From contig NW_017803909.1 in the NCBI RefSeq assembly GCF_001625305.1, positions 8,539,586 to 8,603,585 on the forward strand: a stretch of 64,000 bases of DNA, given 5' to 3'. Position 1 is the first letter of the stretch. Each line of letters begins with the position of its first letter. Of the stretch, positions 62,201 through 64,000 are shown in pieces. The DNA comes from Branchiostoma belcheri. Lineage: Eukaryota; Chordata; Leptocardii; Amphioxiformes; Branchiostomatidae. The notes under the pieces were generated by a model. That model ran no database searches and was not told where the DNA came from. It saw only the letters and a list, made by a program, of their open reading frames with translations. The position numbers and the translations under genes are program-made.

Positions 62201-63887
62201 AAATACATCGCTGTTCTCCCGCTCGTTGTGCGTGCCCACGGAAACCTCGTTTATTTTGAGCACGTCTTTGAACTGATTTGGCCGACAGGTCCCTCCGCGC
62301 ACCCATGTAGTAAAAATGCCCGGCCTTCGGTCGCACATTATACGGTCGCAAAATGCGTGTCTACCCGGCTCTTAGTGAGGAAATACACATGCGGGTAAAT
62401 TTGGGACGCCTCGAGGAAATGCACGCAACGGTAGTTAGTCAGGCTCGGTCCGGCATTACGGCGTTCTGCCCTCCACTTTTGCGCCCACAAGATGCGTGTT
62501 TACTCGGTTTGTAGTGAGGAATTCCACGGGCGTGCAAGGTCAGCGCAGCGCGAGGACATACACGCGTGCGAACTCAGCACAGCGCGAGGAACGGCACGCG
62601 TGCAAACAATCGCGGAAATGAGTATCGGCACGCGTGCAAACCGACGTAAGTTGAGTAACCTCACGTCGTGCAAAACCTCGTTTCGGGTACCCAAAATATA
62701 GCTCCAACAGTTGACAACAGTGAACAAACCCTACTTTTGACCTAATTTTCTCATGTATCCATCCACCCTAGTCAGGCCAAACCTCATCACTCAGGTCTCT
62801 CATAATGTCCACTAAAATGGTGAAATGAACAAAATTTGACCAAAGTAGGAAAGTTTAGACCCTACCTGTTTCTTCCAGCCCAAATATATCCAAGCTGGAC
62901 CAAAATTTTCAAGATAAAAAAGGATTTTCAAAGATATTAACTAGGAACTACATTGTATAATAATGTTCCCATTTTGGGCCTTCTACTGTGCAACGCAATT
63001 GTGGTGTCTGCCCTAATGTTTTAATTAGATGTGTGTTTGATTGTGTCTCTTTGCTTCTGTGTCCAGTTCCGAGATGTGCGGTTGTTGAAGTCGCTGCTGA
63101 CGCTCCACACCGTGCTGTGTTCCGCCCCCACCACCGGGACGTTCATCCAGGAGACACAGCGCGTACAGACGGACGTCATTGACGTGTTCCTCACCTTCAC
63201 ACAACCTCCCGTCACCCAGAAGTCGGACAGTGAAGAAGGTGGGAGGAATTATCTCGAAAGTTCATTTGTGTTGGAAGTAATCATAGTTTTTTTTATTTAT
63301 TTATTTCCCACAAAAAAAACAAGATACAAGGTGAAGTAAGTTAGATTAAAAACACTGCAGGAGAAGATGAAGCCTGAAAAGCTTGTACAAGCCCTTATCC
63401 TTAAACATAACCAAACAATCACAATTAAACTGATTAACCGAAATAGTACGTAAATGAAAATCAAGGCAAATGAAGAGAAAATATCAACAAATTGTTAATA
63501 CGTACCCATTATACAGTTAAAACAAAATTATAGCAAAATAAACTAATAAAGGAGCTAAGTAACACTAAGTCTTGAATAAATCAAACCAAGGAGTATATAG
63601 GAGCTGTAGTAAAATGTTGAACTTTATTCCAACACAAGGATTACACAGAGTGTGTTGAGAAACCTCCGACGACAAGGAAACTCTTTATATACAAGTGTGC
63701 AAAGTATTAGACACAGATGAGGACATTTTCCACTTGTAAATCCTCCACAGCCTTGGCGAACACGACCTGGTCCATGATGTTGAAGGAGGTGCTGCAGTAC
63801 ATCATGTCGGCACCAGAGGGCTTCCTAGGTGGGCTGACCATGCTGTCAGAGCTGCTGCCACTGCCCCTGCCAATGGGGGCGCGGGAG
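38147..63887 (+). CDS. VIRMA: Virilizer homologue, m6A methyltransferase scaffold (3' end off window)
   Basis: VIRMA holds WTAP, HAKAI, ZC3H13 and METTL3-METTL14 together in the nucleus and directs m6A toward stop codons and 3' UTRs. Exons: 38147-38203, 39156-39265, 39602-39688, 40347-40395, 40966-41110, 41781-42547, 43051-43146, 43999-44296, 44795-44952, 45552-45633, 45763-45902, 46476-46564, 47163-47256, 47796-47945, 48622-48722, 49446-49558, 49956-50023, 50359-50476, 50916-50999, 51569-51643, 52548-52691, 53078-53293, 53621-53706, 54679-54825, 63067-63238, 63751-63887. All junctions are GT-AG and phase-compatible; 3783 nt give exactly 1261 codons. The human protein has 1812 residues, so roughly the last third lies beyond the edge. 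The N-terminal beta domain, disordered charged region and helical-repeat body appear in the family order. Confidence 0.97.
38893..39091. mobile_element. MITE with CATTATGACAAAAAAGGC ends, VIRMA intron 1
   Basis: Left CATTATGACAAAAAAGGC and right GCCTTTTTTGTCATAATG are exact inverse complements; the inversion continues with a few mismatches to about 40 bp. 199 bp, no coding capacity. Confidence 0.9.
39156..41110 (+). CDS. VIRMA: VIRMA exons 2-5, N-terminal domain
   Basis: Exons 39156-39265, 39602-39688, 40347-40395 and 40966-41110 (residues 20-149). Landmarks: LDVVSFPCPVHIHEARIIPQ, HPSAFDVDLFAINLNKS, and VAVKGWYTALTLALYGTL, which match the vertebrate VVRFPCVVYINEVRVIP and LRGWYNCLTLAIYGS blocks. 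Exon 5 ends in a short proline run (PPPPPSQPQ). Confidence 0.96.
39283..39530. repeat. Element family J copy 3, VIRMA intron 2
   Basis: Starts GGGCTTGCATGGGGGTCCC and repeats TACGCTCTACG-type units at least six times. Inverted relative to 16861-17127. Confidence 0.7.
39794..40240. mobile_element. MITE with ACAGTCAAACCTG ends, VIRMA intron 3
   Basis: GTACAGTCAAACCTGCCAAG at the left and CTTGGACAGGTTTGACTGTAC at the right are inverse complements with one mismatch region. The interior repeats CCAAGGTGACCACCT-like units. A partial relative is at 50120-50316. Confidence 0.9.
40470..40918 (+). repeat. Element family K copy 1, VIRMA intron 4
   Basis: Inverse copy of 47985-48370. Shared blocks include CAGCATTGGAATGC, TTGAAAATCAACAGT, ATAATGTAGGGGATGGCTAT, CCCTGCCATGTCGTAAA and CATTTGCTCCAAAGCAAATG. 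Both are VIRMA intronic. The right end ...CAAATGTCAGCCTTCTAGT resembles the family E end, so K and E may be related. Confidence 0.75.
41187..41597. mobile_element. Family B copy 3, VIRMA intron 5
   Basis: CAGGCCATGTTGATTTGATT at the left; AATCAAATCAACATGCCCTCA at the right. It has the internal GGATGACATCC / GGATGTCATCC pair and is longer than other copies by about 50 bp of insertion. Confidence 0.85.
41686..41742. repeat. 11-bp tandem repeat (AAAATTTTGAT)
   Basis: About five units, directly before the acceptor of the large VIRMA exon 6. Confidence 0.9.
41781..42547 (+). CDS. VIRMA: VIRMA exon 6, disordered SR-like and acidic region
   Basis: 767 nt, residues 150-405, the largest exon. It has an Arg/Ser-rich first part (RESSPRSQSRDSY through SRDRDRDSDS), then GPRTPPGPPPPD (residues 228-239), identical to a motif in vertebrate VIRMA, then a long RE/RD/SR tract (residues about 250-329), then LFEPLTPEHSPGEQHFNLSD resembling the vertebrate YFEPISPDRNS block, and an acidic end. 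Vertebrate VIRMA is acidic here without an SR-like tract as far as I know. Probably disordered and phosphorylated. The antisense strand is also open, a by-product of the composition. Confidence 0.95.
42763..43050. repeat. Low-complexity intronic repeats
   Basis: Holds TTTTTCACGCGCAA / TTTTTCATGCGCAA / TTTTTCACACGCAA reiterations (about 42827-42870) and an AAAC/AAGC run (42940-42974) in VIRMA intron 6. Confidence 0.8.
43332..43670. mobile_element. Family C copy 2, VIRMA intron 7
   Basis: TAAGGCCACATCAAGTAAATT to AATTGAGTCAGTGTGGCCTAA, with GGTGACATCC and GGATGTCATCC near the ends. Confidence 0.8.
43999..44296 (+). CDS. VIRMA: VIRMA exon 8, acceptor ambiguous
   Basis: Encodes LSVTLFDGTFQTFPSPEKTR to DRGPKWVQTLEELQELVTPG and ends CACAAAG/gtatag. 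Two in-frame acceptors exist: CCTTTTTTAGTTGCAG (exon from 43999, chosen for its pyrimidine tract) and GGGGGTACAG (exon from 44041). The second would remove 14 residues, IRLVMGLGRRKGVQ, and would align more smoothly with vertebrate PYDRELVPLLYFSC. Confidence 0.85.
44349..44490. repeat. Family D fragment, VIRMA intron 8
   Basis: AGAGCAGTTTTTAGTCAATATTC and CAATGT-like CCCGATGTATATCGACATTTA blocks in the order of 17735-18103; the right half is replaced by family H. Confidence 0.55.
44491..44752. repeat. Element family H copy 1, VIRMA intron 8
   Basis: Blocks TTTTTTGTGCACCCAATTT, TTAACATCCAAGTGTCAGAAAA and TTTTGTGCACCCAATTTTAG, ending TTCAAGCCCTG. Shared with 51718-52053 and 53914-54630, all in VIRMA introns. 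Confidence 0.7.
44795..45902 (+). CDS. VIRMA: VIRMA exons 9-11
   Basis: Exons 44795-44952, 45552-45633 and 45763-45902 (residues 537-663). Landmarks: LPIAINLRLLKASMRMVAAL, LFTLLFAEHMSSSLKLAAIK, and ALDSTISCQEGVERLLGWHQ, matching vertebrate QPIALNVRQLKAG, LFELLFADHVSSSLKLNAFK and ALDSVISMTEGMEAFLRG. Armadillo-like helical body of the scaffold. Confidence 0.97.
45041..45325 (-). repeat. Element family E copy 6 (inverted), VIRMA intron 9
   Basis: Reverse orientation: GTAACATTTGCAAAGCAAATG first, AACATATTAT-type end last, CACCATGGT in the middle. Antisense to VIRMA, as the SUPT16H copies are antisense to SUPT16H. Confidence 0.75.
45927..45976. repeat. Family C end fragment
   Basis: TTAGGCCACACTGACTTAAT then TATAGATGACATCCTC, 25 bp after the exon 11 donor. 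Followed to 46475 by an intron holding a minus-strand retroposon tail (TTCTTTCTTTGTTCTTTATT at 46041-46065, reading AATAAAG...A-rich on the minus strand). Confidence 0.6.
46476..48722 (+). CDS. VIRMA: VIRMA exons 12-15
   Basis: Exons 46476-46564, 47163-47256, 47796-47945 and 48622-48722 (residues 664 to about 808). TVRVVTAATALVRKASLYET is close to vertebrate TVRVVTAGSAILQKCHFYEV. Exon 13 and the start of exon 14 (DEDDDDDVAMDT) are the less conserved acidic loop; then ETVINCLEELCTIVRDA and VGDPYPVIYHYFTTR resume the body. Confidence 0.95.
46700..47010 (+). mobile_element. tRNA-derived SINE, VIRMA intron 12
   Basis: The head has an A-box-like TAGCTCAATCAGTAGAGTG, a possible TGT anticodon in CTTTGTAACTG, and a B box GAGTTCAAACCCC, followed by a tRNA-unrelated body to about 47010. 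The acceptor stem is not complementary, so it is not a working tRNA gene. A body fragment recurs inverted at 48813-48870 (GCAATCACTACAGCAGGGGG). Confidence 0.7.
47479..47765 (-). repeat. Element family E copy 7 (inverted), VIRMA intron 13
   Basis: AACTAGAAAAGTAACATTTGC to TATGTTTTCCTTTGGTAAAC, the inverse of 22707-22966. It ends about 30 bp before the exon 14 acceptor. Confidence 0.75.
47985..48370 (-). repeat. Element family K copy 2, VIRMA intron 14
   Basis: ACTAGAAAGGCTGACATTTGC onward, the inverse of 40470-40918 over about 380 bp. Confidence 0.75.
49189..49208. other. Assembly gap (20 N)
   Basis: Run of 20 N in VIRMA intron 15. True gap length unknown; flanking exons are phase-compatible (48722 leaves two bases, 49446 supplies one), so no coding sequence appears lost. 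Confidence 0.99.
49325..49405. repeat. Family B/C end fragment
   Basis: TTTTTATTTGCATGCTTGCATTAG, then GATGATGTCATCCATATAAT. One terminus only. Confidence 0.6.
49446..50999 (+). CDS. VIRMA: VIRMA exons 16-19
   Basis: Exons 49446-49558, 49956-50023, 50359-50476 and 50916-50999. Blocks LLECLVVLVSSPSTAAHPGI, QKGLLYLASHYETVNVLIRV and LLSTLHTMFSMTFTSLG correspond to vertebrate FLELVTLLLSIPVTSAHPGV, QKGLLFFMSEYEATNLLIRA and LLGTLHNLYLITFNPVG. Confidence 0.96.
50120..50316. repeat. Relic of the ACAGTCAAACCTG MITE
   Basis: GGGCCACCTCTTCAAGCCAG and TTTGGGCAGGTTTGACCATAG blocks resemble 39794-40240; the left terminus is lost. Confidence 0.55.
51108..51418. mobile_element. MITE family A copy 5, VIRMA intron 19
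   Basis: Both ends present: CCACACCAATTTAATTTG at the left and CAAATTAAATTGGTGTGG at the right, with an internal deletion relative to copy 1. Confidence 0.85.
51569..53706 (+). CDS. VIRMA: VIRMA exons 20-23
   Basis: Exons 51569-51643, 52548-52691, 53078-53293 and 53621-53706 (residues to 1109). KSVCFKYACVLLLLTVQGSD, LLDIRKWLQPVKGLTFDLSS and KDLKWNLSVIQLFSANAMEI match vertebrate KSVAYNYACILILVVVQSSS, ELGKWLEPLKNLRFEI and KDLKWNLAVIQLFSAEGMD. Confidence 0.97.
51718..52053. repeat. Element family H copy 2, VIRMA intron 20
   Basis: Begins CAGGGCTCGAAAAACTGGG and ends AAAATTTTGAGCCCTG, an inverted end pair, with internal GTGCACCC repeats. Confidence 0.8.
52330..52475. mobile_element. Foldback element with hammerhead-like loop, copy 2
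   Basis: Arms contain TTTGTCCAACACAAAGACTTC and GAACTTTTTGTGTTAGACCAA. The loop is shortened relative to 7041-7190 (AGAGCTTTCAAGGAAGACC ... GGTTGAAAGCTCT), losing the CTGA. VIRMA intron 20. Confidence 0.7.
52730..52935 (+). mobile_element. SINE-like element, VIRMA intron 21
   Basis: GGTTGTCGACCCAAAATAG and GGAATCGC (weak B box), then CTTAGGAAAGGCACTTTAC and TTTTCCTCA blocks characteristic of invertebrate SINE bodies. Related to 19560-19855. Confidence 0.5.
53914..54630. repeat. Element family H copy 3, split by a MITE
   Basis: Left part 53914-54033 (CAGGGCTTGAATTACTAG, repeated GCACCCAAAT), right part 54414-54630 (ATCCATGTGTCAGAAAAATAAC to TTTCTAGCCCTG). Family A copy 6 sits between them. 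Confidence 0.85.
54034..54413. mobile_element. MITE family A copy 6, nested in family H
   Basis: Complete: TAAGGCCACACCAATTTAAT to ATTAAATTGGTGTGGCCTAA, 380 bp. Inserted into a family H element, so family A was active after family H. Confidence 0.9.
54679..54825 (+). CDS. VIRMA: VIRMA exon 24
   Basis: KLGTALLHPWRRGHPHPGTQ and ALAVVKTMLAELLGSGSVQ, matching vertebrate KLNSILTQPWRLH and TLTLLKTMLTELLRGGSFE. It precedes the exceptionally long intron 24. Confidence 0.96.
56204..56626. mobile_element. Family C copy 3, nested in the 7.5-kb element
   Basis: TTAGGCTACACCAACTTAATT then TATGGATGACATCC at the left; GGATGTCATCCATAAAATTA then GGTGTCGCCTTA at the right. Includes a 23-base poly(A) run near 56266. 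Confidence 0.8.
57290..57350 (+). repeat. Retroposon 3'-end-like sequence
   Basis: GCCCCCGGGCACGAATTTGCAATAAACTTCT followed by an AT-rich (TTATT) tail, of a type seen at ends of CR1-like elements; also weakly at 45500-45530. Only the tail is recognisable. Confidence 0.4.
59388..59755. repeat. About 184-bp direct repeat, 2 copies
   Basis: Both units contain AAATGAATACTTGTGGAGGTTG, GTGTGCACTTGTCCCTAAAAG, CATATTTTGGACATGTACAG and end AAGTACATATATATACAGTG. They differ at about 10% of positions. Inside the 7.5-kb element. Confidence 0.9.
61136..61429 (+). other. Open frames inside the 7.5-kb element, unidentified
   Basis: Two overlapping frames of 97 and 68 codons lie at 61136-61429. The second (61165-61371) has a cysteine pair in GQCFCVDIGN. 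It may be a remnant of an element gene; I do not recognise it. Confidence 0.2.
61661..61806 (+). promoter_or_regulatory. TATA promoter and short first exon inside the 7.5-kb element
   Basis: TATATAAATA at 61664-61673, an expected start region about 30 bp downstream, a duplicated AACAACGCCAG(T/C), then ATG at 61795 reading ATGGTACAAAG followed by gtatga, a good donor. This looks like the promoter and first coding exon of an element gene directed to the right, but only about 540 bp remain before the right terminal repeat, so its continuation is deleted or runs outward. Confidence 0.4.
63067..63887 (+). CDS. VIRMA: VIRMA exons 25-26
   Basis: Exons 63067-63238 and 63751-63887. FRDVRLLKSLLTLHTVLCSA, TDVIDVFLTFTQ, NTTWSMMLKEVLQYIMSAPE and LSELLPLPLPM correspond to vertebrate FKDMRVPSALVTLHMLLCSI, NDIIDILLTFTQ, NNTWSLMLKEVLSSILKVPE and LSELLPLPLPM. 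Exon 25 joins exon 24 in frame across the 7.5-kb element, so the insertion has not broken the gene. The donor gtaggg at 63888 leads out of the window. Confidence 0.96.
63239..63750. other. VIRMA intron 25
   Basis: A (TTTA)n run at 63290-63306 and AT-rich DNA, possibly the 3' tail of a minus-strand retroposon; nothing else seen. Confidence 0.4.
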
Positions 63888-64000
63888 GTAGGGGGAGCTT
63901 TTTGCTAACTTCCAGTCACTTCACTGTAAATTTTAAAATTTTGCAGTTTTCGCATTGACCTGTAACCTGTAACTCATTGTGAATTAAGAAAGAAAGAAAG

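Larger units (their letters stand above)
55192..62693. mobile_element. 7.5-kb element with 340-bp terminal inverted repeats, VIRMA intron 24
   Basis: The left repeat (55192-55535) and right repeat (62350-62693) are inverse complements, almost identical over the inner 320 bp and more divergent in the outer 25 bp (TGGGACCCGAA versus TGGGTACCCGAA). Each repeat contains three CACGCGTG-type palindromes. Subterminal direct repeats: about 53 bp at 55546 and 55790 with the hairpin GTCGGA...TCCGAC, and about 49 bp at 56030 and 56121. I could not identify a transposase; the longest frames are under 100 codons and no domain is recognised. No unambiguous target duplication found. Large DNA transposon, non-autonomous or decayed, class unknown. 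Confidence 0.85.

Noticed and set aside
55163-62701. Matching 70-codon frames at 55163-55393 (minus) and 62492-62701 (plus) that looked like a duplicated gene
   Set aside because: They are the two terminal inverted repeats of one element; composition and position explain the identity without coding.

Overview
This is a eukaryotic genomic window: GT-AG introns of a few hundred bases, short coding exons, dense small transposons, and a 20-N assembly gap at 49189-49208. The two recognisable genes read like an invertebrate deuterostome, and a cephalochordate (Branchiostoma-type) is my best guess. The species is inference. The gene identities rest on long exon-by-exon matches of the translations to families I know.

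Layout. (1) 1-17.5 kb: no gene I can identify. It holds a 5'-truncated non-LTR retrotransposon reverse transcriptase end (3553-4074, minus) and many short inverted-repeat elements. (2) 19861-37728, minus: SUPT16H (SPT16, large subunit of the FACT histone chaperone). I could place 26 exons from the start codon to the acidic tail; the last short basic exon was not found. (3) 37729-38146: a 418-bp divergent promoter. (4) 38147 to the right edge, plus: VIRMA (virilizer/KIAA1429, scaffold of the m6A mRNA methyltransferase complex). I placed 26 exons encoding 1261 residues; the gene continues beyond the window. The 8.2-kb intron 24 of VIRMA is nearly filled by a 7.5-kb element with about 340-bp terminal inverted repeats (55192-62693).

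All exon junctions of both models keep the reading frame, which is the main internal check. The genes are head to head, so a nucleosome-transcription factor and an mRNA-methylation scaffold probably share one promoter with ETS-like and YY1-like motifs.

Most noteworthy: a diverged duplicate exon in SUPT16H (29589-29678 versus 30316-30423) that could give alternative linkers; an arginine/serine/glutamate-rich SR-like segment in VIRMA exon 6 around a conserved GPRTPPGPPPPD motif; a 74-bp intronic tandem repeat loaded with CCAAT boxes; foldback elements with hammerhead-ribozyme-like cores; and over a dozen families of short inverted-repeat elements, several confined to introns of these two genes.
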